64,000 bases of DNA from Bailinhaonella thermotolerans (GTDB taxonomy: Bacteria; Actinomycetota; Actinomycetes; Streptosporangiales; Streptosporangiaceae): positions 1-64,000 of the forward strand of contig NZ_QZEY01000016.1 of assembly GCF_003594875.1 (NCBI RefSeq), written 5' to 3'. Position numbers and translations under genes: made by a program. Every line of letters begins with the position of its first letter. The stretch's first letter is position 1. Under the pieces are notes generated by a model that was given only the letters and a program-made list of their open reading frames with translations, was not told where the DNA came from and did no database searches. Positions 28,908 to 37,156 of this stretch are shown here, piece by piece.

Positions 28908-30061
28908 GGATCTCCCTGCTCATCACCACCGCGTACGGCATGGGCGGCACGATCAGGACCACGCTCACGCTGGCGTCCTACCTCGCGCGCGAGCACGAGG
29001 TCGAGGTCGTGAGCGTCAACCGGCACCGCGACAAGGAGTTCTTCCCGGTCGATCCGAAGGTCCGGATGCGCTGGCTCGTGGACACGCGGGAGGGCGCCAG
29101 GGCCGGTCCGCTCGCGCGGGCGCTGGCCGGGCGGTCCAGCCTGCTGTTCCCCCGCGGCGACCGCGGCCGCGGGGCCTACACCCTGCGCTCGGACGCGGCG
29201 CTGTGGCGGTATCTCCGCACGCTCGGGTCCGACGTCCTGATCACCACGCGGCCCGGGCTCAACCTGCTCGCCGCCCGCCACGCGCCCCGGCGGGTGACCC
29301 GGATCGGGATGGAGCACCTCCACTTCGGGGCGCACCGGCCGGCCCTGCACCAGGCGATGCTGCGCACGTATCCGCGGCTGGACGCGCTGGTCGTGCTCAC
29401 CGAGGCCGACCGCGCGGACTACGCCAAGGCCCTCCCCCGGGGGCCGGCCGTCCACCGCATTCCCAACGCGCTGGTCATGGCCGACCTGCCCCGCTCCCGC
29501 ATGGACAACCGGGTGATCGCCGCCGCCGGGCGCTTCGTGGCCGTCAAGTCCTATGACCGGCTGATCCGCGCGTTCGGGCAGGTCGTCGCGGCGTTCCCGG
29601 ACTGGCGGCTGCGGTTGTACGGCTCGGGCCCGGAGGAGGAGGCGCTGCGGAGGCTGGTCCATGAGCTGGACCTGCACAACCACGTGCTGTTCATGGGCCG
29701 CACGGCGGACGTCGAGGGGGAGTTCGCCAAGGCCTCGCTGGTGGCGCTGACCTCGCGGTTCGAGGGGTTCGGGATGACCGTGGCCGAGGCGTTCGGCTGC
29801 GGCGTGCCGGTGATCAGCTTCGACTGCCCCCGGGGGCCGCGTGAGATCGTCCAGTCCGGGCACAACGGCGTGCTCGTGCCGTCCGACGGCGACGACGACG
29901 GGGTGCCCGCCTACGCCGCCGCGCTCCGCCGCCTCATGGAGGACGGCGAACTCCGCCGCAAGCTCGCCGCCAACGCCCTGGTCTCGGCCGCCGACTACGA
30001 CATCGAGCGGATCGGCCCCCGCTGGGACGCGCTCCTCGCCGGCTCCCGCGTCCCCGCCTGA
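28904..30061 (+). CDS. Family 4 glycosyltransferase (GT-B)
   Basis: 385 residues. The N-terminal half starts ISLLITTAYGMGGTIRTTLTLA, with the GG-T acceptor-side motif. The C-terminal half holds the GT4 donor-binding motifs: IAAAGRFVAVKSYDRLIRAF, LYGSGPEEE, VLFMGRTADV and the E-x7-E motif in RFEGFGMTVAEAFGCG, then PVISFDCPRGPREI. No membrane span. It probably transfers a nucleotide-sugar-derived hexose onto a cell-surface polymer, perhaps teichoic acid-like. It is translationally coupled to the preceding gene. Confidence 0.85.
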   Translation: MRISLLITTAYGMGGTIRTTLTLASYLAREHEVEVVSVNRHRDKEFFPVDPKVRMRWLVDTREGARAGPLARALAGRSSLLFPRGDRGRGAYTLRSDAALWRYLRTLGSDVLITTRPGLNLLAARHAPRRVTRIGMEHLHFGAHRPALHQAMLRTYPRLDALVVLTEADRADYAKALPRGPAVHRIPNALVMADLPRSRMDNRVIAAAGRFVAVKSYDRLIRAFGQVVAAFPDWRLRLYGSGPEEEALRRLVHELDLHNHVLFMGRTADVEGEFAKASLVALTSRFEGFGMTVAEAFGCGVPVISFDCPRGPREIVQSGHNGVLVPSDGDDDGVPAYAAALRRLMEDGELRRKLAANALVSAADYDIERIGPRWDALLAGSRVPA

Positions 30062-30207
30062 GCGCCCCCGCGCGGCGCGCCCGTCCGCCCCCGGCCGCCT
30101 TCGCGCCCGCCGTACGGCGTGAGCCCCGGGCGTCCGCCGTACGGGATGAGGGCGGGCAGGCCCGCCGTACGGCTCGCGGACGGCGGGGCGTGATGATGGG
30201 CGGTCCA

Positions 30208-30226
30208 TACCCTGAGCGGGTAGCGT
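30208..30226 (+). promoter_or_regulatory. CsoR operator overlapping a leaderless promoter
   Basis: TACCC-N5-GGGTA (30208-30222) is the G/C-tract palindrome bound by copper-sensing CsoR proteins. The right half runs into TAGCGT (30221-30226), which stands 6 bases before the csoR ATG. Repressor binding would therefore cover the -10. Confidence 0.75.
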
Positions 30227-30232
30227 GAGGGC

Positions 30233-30514
30233 ATGCACGGATACAGCGGGGACAAGCAGGCGTACATCGCCCGGCTGCGGCGGATCGAGGGGCAGGTCCG
30301 CGGGCTCCAGCGCATGGTCGAAGAGGACGTTTACTGCATCGACATCCTGACCCAGGTCTCCGCCGTGACCAGGGCGCTACAGTCGTGCGCGCTGGGACTG
30401 CTGGAGGACCACATCGGGCACTGCGTGGCCGACGCGGTCAACTCCGGCGGCCCGAACGCGGACGAGAAGGTCAAGGAGGCCTCCGCGGCCATCGCCAGGC
30501 TCGTCCGCTCCTGA
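30233..30514 (+). CDS. csoR: Copper-sensing repressor CsoR
   Basis: 93 residues. CsoR/RcnR signature: YIARLRRIEGQVRGLQRMVEEDVYCIDILTQ. The Cu(I) ligand set Cys-His-Cys is present as YC (residue about 34), H-x3-C in EDHIGHC (about 59-63). It forms helical tetramers and is released from DNA by Cu(I). The operator lies immediately upstream, so it is autoregulated. It is followed after 27 bp by a copper chaperone gene. Confidence 0.92.
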   Translation: MHGYSGDKQAYIARLRRIEGQVRGLQRMVEEDVYCIDILTQVSAVTRALQSCALGLLEDHIGHCVADAVNSGGPNADEKVKEASAAIARLVRS

Positions 30515-30541
30515 CCGCGGACCGAGACCTAGGACGAGCGA

Positions 30542-30742
30542 ATGACCGAGCTTGTGTACGCCGTGCCCGAGATCAGTTGCGGGCACTGCGTGGCGGCGAT
30601 CAGCGGGGAGGTCGGCAAGGTGCCCGGCGTCTCCTCGGTGGACGTGGACGTGGACGCCAAGCGGGTGACCGTGCGGGGCGAGGACCTGGACGACGGCCTG
30701 GTGCGCGCGGCGATCGACGAGGCGGGATACGGCGTCGCCTGA
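30542..30742 (+). CDS. Heavy-metal-associated (HMA) copper chaperone, CopZ-like
   Basis: 66 residues, one ferredoxin-fold HMA domain. The metal site reads CGHC (about 14-17) rather than the usual MxCxxC, in ISCGHCVAAISGEVGKVPGVSSV. It ends AAIDEAGYGVA. It delivers Cu(I) to a P-type ATPase in other systems. No CopA ATPase gene is in the window. It is in one transcript with csoR. Confidence 0.9.
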   Translation: MTELVYAVPEISCGHCVAAISGEVGKVPGVSSVDVDVDAKRVTVRGEDLDDGLVRAAIDEAGYGVA

Positions 30743-30764
30743 GGTCGCCGGGGCACCTGAATAA

Positions 30765-30781
30765 CCGGGGGTTTCCCCCGG
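30765..30781 (+). terminator. Hairpin terminator after copZ-like gene
   Basis: CCGGGGG-TTT-CCCCCGG, a perfect 7-bp stem with a 3-base loop, 23 bp after the stop of the chaperone gene. Confidence 0.7.
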
Positions 30782-30828
30782 GCGCATTTCCCGGTGATTC
30801 GCCGGGCGGAGAGAATGGCGGGAACCGG

Positions 30829-30858
30829 GTCCGGGGCTAGCGCTGACTAGCCCCGGAC
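30829..30858. terminator. Long inverted repeat between convergent genes
   Basis: GTCCGGGGCTAG (30829-30840), loop CGCTGA, CTAGCCCCGGAC (30847-30858): a perfect 12-bp stem. It lies between the csoR-copZ unit and the convergent small gene and would serve as a terminator for both strands. A perfect 14-bp palindrome GGTCATTAATGACC follows at 30868-30881 and covers the stop codon of the small gene. Confidence 0.65.
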
Positions 30859-30872
30859 TAGTCATCTGGTCA

Positions 30873-31034
30873 TTAATGACCCGCCGACGACCGCAGACCG
30901 AGCGCCTGGTCCAGCTCCTCCAAGGTCAGCGGCCGCTCACTGATCGCGACGGCGCTGAGAACCTCGGCGTAGAGCGAGATCTCCTCCAGTGCGACACGGT
31001 CGTGGACGCGCGAGTCGAGGTCCTGGTGTCCCAC
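30873..31034 (-). CDS. Small conserved actinobacterial protein
   Basis: 53 residues from GTG 31034, chosen because GGAGAGG lies 8 bases upstream; an ATG at 31064 gives a longer, less plausible N-terminus. The core RDRVALEEIxLYAEVLxAV followed by ERPLTLEELDQALG is, as I recall, typical of a small family found throughout actinobacteria beside regulators. Here it reads HDRVALEEISLYAEVLSAVA. Two amphipathic helices, no Cys. Function unknown. Confidence 0.65.
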   Translation of the reverse strand: MGHQDLDSRVHDRVALEEISLYAEVLSAVAISERPLTLEELDQALGLRSSAGH

Positions 31035-31200
31035 CGCGTCGTCCTCTCCTTCCGCAACCCACACCCACGTTCGAGGTTACGTCGGCGAGGGCATAGCCGA
31101 CATGGCCCATCGGGACCATTCGAGATGACCCTCGGAAGGGGTTTCCCCCATTTCGAGATCACAATTCAGTGAAAGCGCGAGCCTGACACAGAAAAGATCG

Positions 31201-32559
31201 CTAGTTGTCAAAGAGATCGTGTGGGCTTGACGTGGCGTTCAGATCTTTGTCGGGCTCTTGGGTCAATTGATGAATGAGGCCGCAGGGCGTGGGGAACCCG
31301 GTGGCCGGCACGCTCGCGCCCGTCAGCCGGCACCAGGCCAGGTCGGCGGCGTATCCCGCGCCCAGCACGCCCGCGGCCACCCCGGCGTCCGGGGGCCGCA
31401 CCCACGCGGGCAGCCCGTCCTCGGACGGCCAGTACCCCCGCAGCGGATGCCGCGGCTGCCGTACGACCTCGTTGAGCACCGGGGCCAGCTCGGGGTCCAG
31501 CCACATCGCGATCTGCCCGGCCAGGTCGGGGCGGGTCGCCGCGACGTCGGCGGCGACGAGCGTGGCGGCGATCACCCGCGGCTCGACGCCCCCCGGGCGG
31601 TCCGCGTCGACGTACGCCAGGGAGCGGGCGAAGTCGTAGAGCGTGTGCCGGAAGTGCTCGCCCGGCGCGGTCTCGGCCAGCGTCGCCGGGGCCAGGTGCG
31701 GCGGGCATCGCGCCAGCCACGCGTGCGCCACCGCCGCGTCCCCGTGCGGGATCCACGCGTAGTCCAGGTCGGGCCGCGCGAGCACCGGCCCGGCCATCGC
31801 CAGCAGCGCCTCCGCCCGCGGCCCGAACCTGGGGTCGGCGCGCAGCGTCGCCGCGGTCTCGGTCACCAGGGAGACCAGCCTCAGCCCGGTCTCGGTGCGG
31901 CCGGCGCGCACCCGCTCGGCGTACAGCGCGACGAGCGTGGCCAGGGGGAACGGCGGCAGCCAGCGCACCCACTCGTCGCCGGGCAGCGGCTTGTCGAGGA
32001 ACTCGCCGAACATCGACAGCAGCACCTCGTTGCCGTCGAACACCGGTGAGTACGAGCACCACATGATCGTCGCCCAGATCGCGGCGACCGAGCTGGGCGT
32101 GCCGGGGGCGAAGATCGGCCAGGAGAGCGGCCGGTCGTCGTGCTCGTCGCGGGCGTTCGCGACGAGGAGCGCGCGCACGCGGTCGGTGAGCGGGCCGGGC
32201 ACGTCCGGGCCGACGAACCCGAGGTGGGAGCCCCGGTCGTAGGCGAAGTCCGGGCCGGTGGGGACGATCAGCATCGGGATCTGCGGGATCCGCCGCCGCG
32301 CCGGGCCCGCCGAGGCCCGTGTCGCGGCCGAGGCCGGGGGCGGGCAGAGGTACCAGCCGCCGTCGTACGGGTGGCAGCGGTACCACCGCGCCAGCGCGCC
32401 GAACAGCCACAGGCTCCCGTCGGGCAGGGCGAGGACGCGCTGCTCCACGGCCCGCCGCCGCATCTCCGGAGGCGCTCCGGGCCACCACGGCGCCGCGACC
32501 ATCGCGTGCGTGTCGCTCTCCGCCGTGGTGAACGGGTCGAAGCCACCCCAAACCACCAC
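31201..32559 (-). CDS. Uncharacterised 452-residue protein
   Basis: Starts MVVWGGFDPFTTAES. It contains aromatic-rich N-terminal segments (LWLFGALARWYRCHPYDGGWYLCPPP; about 50-75) and PMLIVPTGPDFAYDRGSHLGFVGPDVPG, suggesting a beta-rich first domain. The rest is helical (about 150-440). No signal peptide, transmembrane helix or catalytic motif is recognised. Codon usage is solidly coding. It stands alone: the downstream neighbour is 166 bp away and the upstream DivIVA-like gene is divergent. I do not recognise the family. Confidence 0.6.
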   Translation of the reverse strand: MVVWGGFDPFTTAESDTHAMVAAPWWPGAPPEMRRRAVEQRVLALPDGSLWLFGALARWYRCHPYDGGWYLCPPPASAATRASAGPARRRIPQIPMLIVPTGPDFAYDRGSHLGFVGPDVPGPLTDRVRALLVANARDEHDDRPLSWPIFAPGTPSSVAAIWATIMWCSYSPVFDGNEVLLSMFGEFLDKPLPGDEWVRWLPPFPLATLVALYAERVRAGRTETGLRLVSLVTETAATLRADPRFGPRAEALLAMAGPVLARPDLDYAWIPHGDAAVAHAWLARCPPHLAPATLAETAPGEHFRHTLYDFARSLAYVDADRPGGVEPRVIAATLVAADVAATRPDLAGQIAMWLDPELAPVLNEVVRQPRHPLRGYWPSEDGLPAWVRPPDAGVAAGVLGAGYAADLAWCRLTGASVPATGFPTPCGLIHQLTQEPDKDLNATSSPHDLFDN

Positions 32560-32886
32560 GTCATCGTACGGCTACCGCCCGCCGCCCCGAACGCCCTCGC
32601 GCACCCCGTCCCGGAGGCGACGATCGGGGAGCGCGGGGACGGGTCGCGGGAGGGGATGGGCGGGGCCGGAGAGGGGGCCGGAGGAGGGCGGGGTGGGGCG
32701 TAGCGGGCGTTTGGCGGCATAGGGGATGGGGGATGATGGGGCAGGTCGGGCTTGGGGCGAGGGGGGTGCTTACGTGCCCGACTTTTCCCTCAAGCAGTGC
32801 CGCGTTCCGGTTGCGGATGAAGATGGATGGCACGAGAGTCGTCATCGACGTGTCGAACGCTCCTTCTACCCCCCAGGCAGAACCAT
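32560..32886. other. Divergent intergenic region upstream of the DivIVA-like gene
   Basis: 327 bp without a convincing gene. The right part (about 32720-32886) should hold the promoter of the DivIVA-like gene; its ATG at 32887 has only a weak AGG upstream. The segment 32760-32880 has lower GC than flanking DNA. No clear palindrome seen. Confidence 0.35.
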
Positions 32887-34230
32887 ATGAACAACCAGCC
32901 AGAGACCCTTTCCGACCTGATGCGCGAGGACTCCTTCGAGGTCGTCATGCGCGGCTACAGCCGTCGTCAGGTCGATGACTACATCATGCGAACCCGCAAC
33001 CAGATCCGCGAGCTCGAAGAGCGGCTGGCGCGCACGATCGAGCAGGCCGAGCAGCGCGGGCGGGAGCTGACCGAGACCCGCAAGCGGCTCGCCGAGGCCC
33101 CGCAGGACTACGACGAGCTCGGCCAGCGGCTGAGTCAGATACTGAAGCTCGGCGAGGAGGAGGCCGCGGCCAAACGCGAGGCCGCCGAGGCCGAGGTGGC
33201 CAAGCTGCGCGACGAGGCGAACTCCCACGCCGAGCACCTGGTGGCGGCCGCCCGCGAGCAGGCCGACAAGATCCTGATGGCCGCGCAGAAGGAGGCCGAG
33301 CGCCGGGTCGCCGAGGCCACCGACGCGGCCGAGCGGATGCTCGCGCAGGCCGGGACCGAGGCCGAGGAGGCCGTGAGCGCCGCCCGCCGCGAGGCGGACG
33401 AGACGCTGGGCAACGCCCGCGCGGAGGCCGAGTCCACGCTGCGCAACGCCCGCACGAAGGCCGAGAACGCCCTGAACGCCGCCGAGCAGCGCGCCGCCGC
33501 GCTGGACGAGACCGTGGGGCGGCGGGTGACCGCGCTGACCGAGACGCACAACGACGCGATGGGGCGGCTCGCGGAGATCAGCTCGCTGCTGTCGAGCATG
33601 CTGGAGCGCGAGCGCGCCGCCGGGCCGCTGAGGCTGGACTACGAGGAGCGGCGGCCGATCGCCCCGCCGGCGCCTCCCTCGGGCGGTCCGGCGCCGCTGC
33701 CGCCGGTGTCGCAGCCGGGCGCGATCGCCGCGCCGATGGGGACTCCCCCGGCCGCCATCCCGGTGCCCCGCCCCGGAGCGGACGACCAGGACGGGCCCGG
33801 TGGCCGGCCGGAGCGTGACCCCGCGGGCGGCCGTCCCGAGGGCTCGGGAGCCGAGGGCCGCGGCGACGCCCGTACGGAGGGTCCCGGCGGTCCGGGCGGT
33901 CCGGGCGGTCCCGGTCGCCCAGGCGGTCCCGGTGGCCCCGGTGGCCCCGGTGGCCCCGGTGGCCCCGGTGGCCCCGGTGGCCCCGGTGCCCAGGGCGGTC
34001 CAGGCGGTGTCGGCGGTCCTGGCGGTGTCGGCGGCCCGGGTGCCCAGGGCGGTGCGGGCGGTCCTGGCGGCCCGGGCGCGGGCGAGCGGGCGGACGCCGA
34101 GGCGAACGGCGCGCCGAACGAGCCGCTGGACGCGGGCGACCACGACGGCTCGCCGCACGACCGTCCGCTGCACGACGTGTCCTCCACCGTGGTGGTCACC
34201 CCGATCGTGGACGAACCCCACCAGAAGTGA
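32887..34230 (+). CDS. DivIVA-domain coiled-coil protein with collagen-like tail
   Basis: 447 residues. The N-terminus carries a DivIVA-type membrane-targeting motif, SFEVVMRGYSRRQVDDYI (16-33). A very long coiled coil follows (about 35-240: heptads of Ala, Glu, Arg, as in EAEEAVSAARREADETL). A Pro-rich linker leads to a collagen-like segment of GGP/GPG triplets (about 335-400), and the C-terminus is acidic. It resembles cytoskeletal scaffold proteins of the DivIVA/Scy/FilP type that organise polar growth, though the Gly-Pro tail is unusual. The first half of the coiled coil has an 11-residue periodicity with many Ala. Function inferred from domain only. Confidence 0.75.
   Translation: MNNQPETLSDLMREDSFEVVMRGYSRRQVDDYIMRTRNQIRELEERLARTIEQAEQRGRELTETRKRLAEAPQDYDELGQRLSQILKLGEEEAAAKREAAEAEVAKLRDEANSHAEHLVAAAREQADKILMAAQKEAERRVAEATDAAERMLAQAGTEAEEAVSAARREADETLGNARAEAESTLRNARTKAENALNAAEQRAAALDETVGRRVTALTETHNDAMGRLAEISSLLSSMLERERAAGPLRLDYEERRPIAPPAPPSGGPAPLPPVSQPGAIAAPMGTPPAAIPVPRPGADDQDGPGGRPERDPAGGRPEGSGAEGRGDARTEGPGGPGGPGGPGRPGGPGGPGGPGGPGGPGGPGGPGAQGGPGGVGGPGGVGGPGAQGGAGGPGGPGAGERADAEANGAPNEPLDAGDHDGSPHDRPLHDVSSTVVVTPIVDEPHQK
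33931..33984 (+). repeat. Six perfect 9-bp repeats (GGTGGCCCC) coding GGP
   Basis: Six tandem copies of GGTGGCCCC inside the DivIVA-like gene, each coding Gly-Gly-Pro. They are flanked by degenerate GGCGGTCC-type copies from about 33890 to 34078. Copy number is likely to vary between strains by slippage without frameshift. Confidence 0.85.
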
Positions 34231-34311
34231 GTCGCCTCCCATAGGGGGAGGGGCAGGACCGAGTGTGGAGAAAAGCCGCCTCCGGCCTTCTCCGCACTCG
34301 ATCGTGCCCGT

Positions 34312-35529
34312 TCACCACGCCCTGCGGATGATCTCCGGTGCGAACACCGGGCTCGTCGCGCCCTCGGGAACGGCGGTCAGCGGCTCGGCGATCTCCTCGA
34401 CCGCCGGGCCGTGCCGTTCCGCGACCGGCCGCAGCGCCGCCAGGTCGAAGCCGTAGACCGCGGCCGCGTTCCCGGCGAACATGGCGCGGTTCTCCGCCGG
34501 GTCCACGTCCGCGTACGACCGGCGCAGGGCCTCCCGGGAGTACGGATGAGTCCCCTCGTCGTGCGGGTAGTCGCTGCCCCACATGATCTTGTCGACGCCG
34601 ATCCGGTGCCGTAGCGGCGTCTCGTTGGGCTTCATGAACGTCGCCCCGACCCAGCAGTTGCGCGCGAAGTACTCCGACGGCGTGAGCGACAGCCGCTCCG
34701 CCGCCGGCCCGCCGAACTTGGCCTCCGCCGTGGACGGGTCGCCGCGATAGCGCGCGTAGAAGTAGTCGAGGGTGTCGAGCACGCCGGGGATCCAGTCCGC
34801 GCCCTGCTCGCTGAGCACGAACCGCAGCCGCGGATGCCGTTCGAACACGCCACCGAAGATCAGGTGCCACAGGGCGCGGTGGGAGTACCACGCGACCTCG
34901 ACGATGAACACCGCCAGGGCCGCGGGGTCCGGCTCCAGCCCCGGCGCGCCCGACCCGCCGTGGTGGTTGACCGGCACGTCGTACTCCTCGCACGCCGCCC
35001 AGATCGGCTCGTAGACCGGGGAGTGCAGCGCCGGGACGGGAGCGCCCGGCGGGACCCCGGGCACGAGGACGCCGCCGGTCAGCCCCGCCTCGCGCACCCG
35101 CCGGATCTCGTCTGCCGCGTCCTCGGGCACGTTGAGCATGATCTGCGCGACCCCGGCCCGGCGCCCGGGCGCCCGCGCGCAGAAGTCCGCGAGCCAGCGG
35201 TTGTGCGCCCGCAACCCGGCCCACCGCAGCTCATAGTCCGCCTGGGACGGCGGCCCGGCGGTCAGCGAGCCCGAGGGGAAGAACGGCGGCACGGTGTTGG
35301 GGTAGACCACCTCCGCCACGATCCCGTCGGCCGCCAGCTCGGCGAGGCGCCGGTCGCTGTCCCAGTTCCGCGCCGCGTCCTCGGCCGCGAGATCCGCGAA
35401 CGGGTTCACGTACGCCCTGGCCCAGGCGTCGAACTCGTCCAGGTACTTCTTCTCCAGGTACGGCCGGTAGTCCAGCAGGTCCGCCCCGGCGTGACAGTCC
35501 GCCGAGATCACCGTGTACCGCTCACTCAT
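34312..35529 (-). CDS. Amidohydrolase-2 family metal-dependent hydrolase or decarboxylase
   Basis: 405 residues. The TIM-barrel start motif is ISADCHAGADLLDYRPYL, in which the usual HxH of the superfamily is reduced to a single His. Further motifs are VPVNHHGGSG (about 190), VLSEQGADWIPG, and the terminal metal Asp in MWGSDYPHDEG (about 325). Members of this family include ACMSD- and resorcylate-type decarboxylases. It is the last gene of a four-gene minus-strand unit and a paralogue of the gene at 35866. GGGACGCG precedes the ATG weakly. The substrate is probably an aromatic or lactone intermediate (inference). Confidence 0.85.
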   Translation of the reverse strand: MSERYTVISADCHAGADLLDYRPYLEKKYLDEFDAWARAYVNPFADLAAEDAARNWDSDRRLAELAADGIVAEVVYPNTVPPFFPSGSLTAGPPSQADYELRWAGLRAHNRWLADFCARAPGRRAGVAQIMLNVPEDAADEIRRVREAGLTGGVLVPGVPPGAPVPALHSPVYEPIWAACEEYDVPVNHHGGSGAPGLEPDPAALAVFIVEVAWYSHRALWHLIFGGVFERHPRLRFVLSEQGADWIPGVLDTLDYFYARYRGDPSTAEAKFGGPAAERLSLTPSEYFARNCWVGATFMKPNETPLRHRIGVDKIMWGSDYPHDEGTHPYSREALRRSYADVDPAENRAMFAGNAAAVYGFDLAALRPVAERHGPAVEEIAEPLTAVPEGATSPVFAPEIIRRAW

Positions 35530-35692
35530 CGCGTCCCTCCTCCGTCACGGCCGCCGTTGTCCACAGGCGGGGCGTTGTCCACAGAACCCGGTTCGGCGCG
35601 GAGGGCGCGGGCCGCCCGGGGACATCGTGGAGGTCCCTCATCCCGGAGGTGTCCCATGTCCCCTCTCCTCCCGCCTCTCCGGTACGGCGTGC

Positions 35693-35842
35693 CGCCCCGT
35701 CTTCCGCGCGGCGCCGGGTCCGCGTCCCGCCTCTCGCGCGACGCCGGGTCCAGGCTCCGTCTTCCGCGTGATGCCGGGCCCGCGTCCCGCCTCTGGCGCG
35801 ACGCGAGGTCCGGGTCCCGCATCCCGTTCGGCGCCGGGTCCC
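35693..35842. repeat. Five degenerate 30-bp tandem repeats in an intergenic gap
   Basis: Five units of exactly 30 bp, with a core resembling CGCGACGCCGGGTCC, fill most of the 336-bp gap (35530-35865) between the two amidohydrolase genes. Units begin at 35693, 35723, 35753, 35783 and 35813. On the minus strand they keep frames open, giving a 10-residue repeat (RRDAGPASRG-like), but there is no evidence of translation. No gene is seen in the gap. Confidence 0.75.
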
Positions 35843-35865
35843 GGCCGCCGTGGATCCCCGGAGCA

Positions 35866-37146
35866 TCACCGCCGCCGGGCCGCGCCCACGACGGCGGGCA
35901 CGTCGGCGCCGGCGAGCCAGTGGCGCCCGGCCTCCCTCGCGGGTTTCCAGACGTCCGCGCCCTCCTCGGTCTGGCCGAGGTCCTCCGGCGTGGGGGCGAT
36001 GCGCGCGGCGACGGGCTCCAGCTCCTCGCGCCGGAAGCCGTACACCCCGATGGCCGTCTCGCCGAGCATCAGGCGGGTCTCGGCGACGGGGATGTCCCCG
36101 AAGGCGTGCGCGAGCCAGGGCCTGGTGTGGGGCCAGGTGCCCTCGGGGTGGGGGAAGTCGTTGCCCCACATGAGGTTGCCGACGCCGATCTCGTAGCGGT
36201 GGGACAGCTCGCGGCGGCGCGGGGTGGAGGCGCCGATGAAGCAGTTGGAGTCGAAATACTCCGACGGCCGGCGCGTCAGGCCGAACGACCCGAGCTTGCG
36301 CGTGCCGTGCTCGCGGTCGTAGGCCACGTCCATCTGCCAGAGCAGGTTGCCCACCCACCAGGCGCCGCACTCGGTGACGGCGAACCTCAGCCGGGGGAAC
36401 CTCTCGAAGACCCCCGACCAGATGAGGAACCACAGCGGCCGCGCCGACCACCACACCACCTCCGTCGTGTAGAGGCCGAGGTAGGTGCCCAGCTCCTGGC
36501 GCGGGGCCGCCCCCGAGTGCGTGTGCACGACGAGGTCCAGCTCCTCGCACACGCGCCACACGGGGTCGTACTCCCCGCTGTGGTACGGCGCGCGCCCCTC
36601 GCCCCACATCGACGGGATCATGATGCCGCCGCGCAGCCCGTCCTCGTGGGCCCGGCGGATCTCGGCGACCGCCGCCTCGACGTCCCCCGCGATGGGAGCC
36701 ACGATCACCCCGCGACGCCGCGCGGGGGACGACCGGCACAGCTCGGCCAGCCAGCGGTTGTGGGCGCGGGCTCCGGCGAGCGCCAGTTCGGGGTCCAGGT
36801 CCGCGCCGACCATCCCCAGCCCCGCTCCGAACGGCGCCGCCGTGGTCGCCGACACCGCGTCCGCGTCCGGGAAGATCACCTCGGCGGCGACGCCGTCCTT
36901 GTCCAGCTCGTCGTCCCGCCGGGCGGCGTCCCAGCCCGCGCGCAGCTCCTCCTCGTGCTCCTCGAACCACTCCTCCGCGAACTCCTGGTTCTGGAGCCCC
37001 AGCCGCCGGCGCGCCTCGGCCGCCGCGTCGAGCCGCGCCAGGAACTCGTCGAACGCCGCGTGGTAGCGGCTCTCCAGGTAGCCGCGATACTCCGGCGTGG
37101 GCAGCCCCGCGTGGGTGTCCGCGGAGACGATGACGTAGGGGTCCAT
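35866..37146 (-). CDS. Amidohydrolase-2 family protein, paralogue of the downstream gene
   Basis: 426 residues. It begins VIVSADTHAGLPTPEYRGYLE, again with one His in place of HxH. VVHTHSGAAP (about 210) and NLMWGNDFPHPEGTWP (about 340) give the metal-binding His and Asp. It shares the overall layout of the gene at 34312 but has a longer insertion at about 40-70. It starts 10 bp after the SDR stop, so the two are in one operon. Two such paralogues in one operon suggest successive hydrolysis or decarboxylation steps or a heteromer. Confidence 0.85.
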   Translation of the reverse strand: MDPYVIVSADTHAGLPTPEYRGYLESRYHAAFDEFLARLDAAAEARRRLGLQNQEFAEEWFEEHEEELRAGWDAARRDDELDKDGVAAEVIFPDADAVSATTAAPFGAGLGMVGADLDPELALAGARAHNRWLAELCRSSPARRRGVIVAPIAGDVEAAVAEIRRAHEDGLRGGIMIPSMWGEGRAPYHSGEYDPVWRVCEELDLVVHTHSGAAPRQELGTYLGLYTTEVVWWSARPLWFLIWSGVFERFPRLRFAVTECGAWWVGNLLWQMDVAYDREHGTRKLGSFGLTRRPSEYFDSNCFIGASTPRRRELSHRYEIGVGNLMWGNDFPHPEGTWPHTRPWLAHAFGDIPVAETRLMLGETAIGVYGFRREELEPVAARIAPTPEDLGQTEEGADVWKPAREAGRHWLAGADVPAVVGAARRR

Positions 37147-37156
37147 CAGTCACTCC

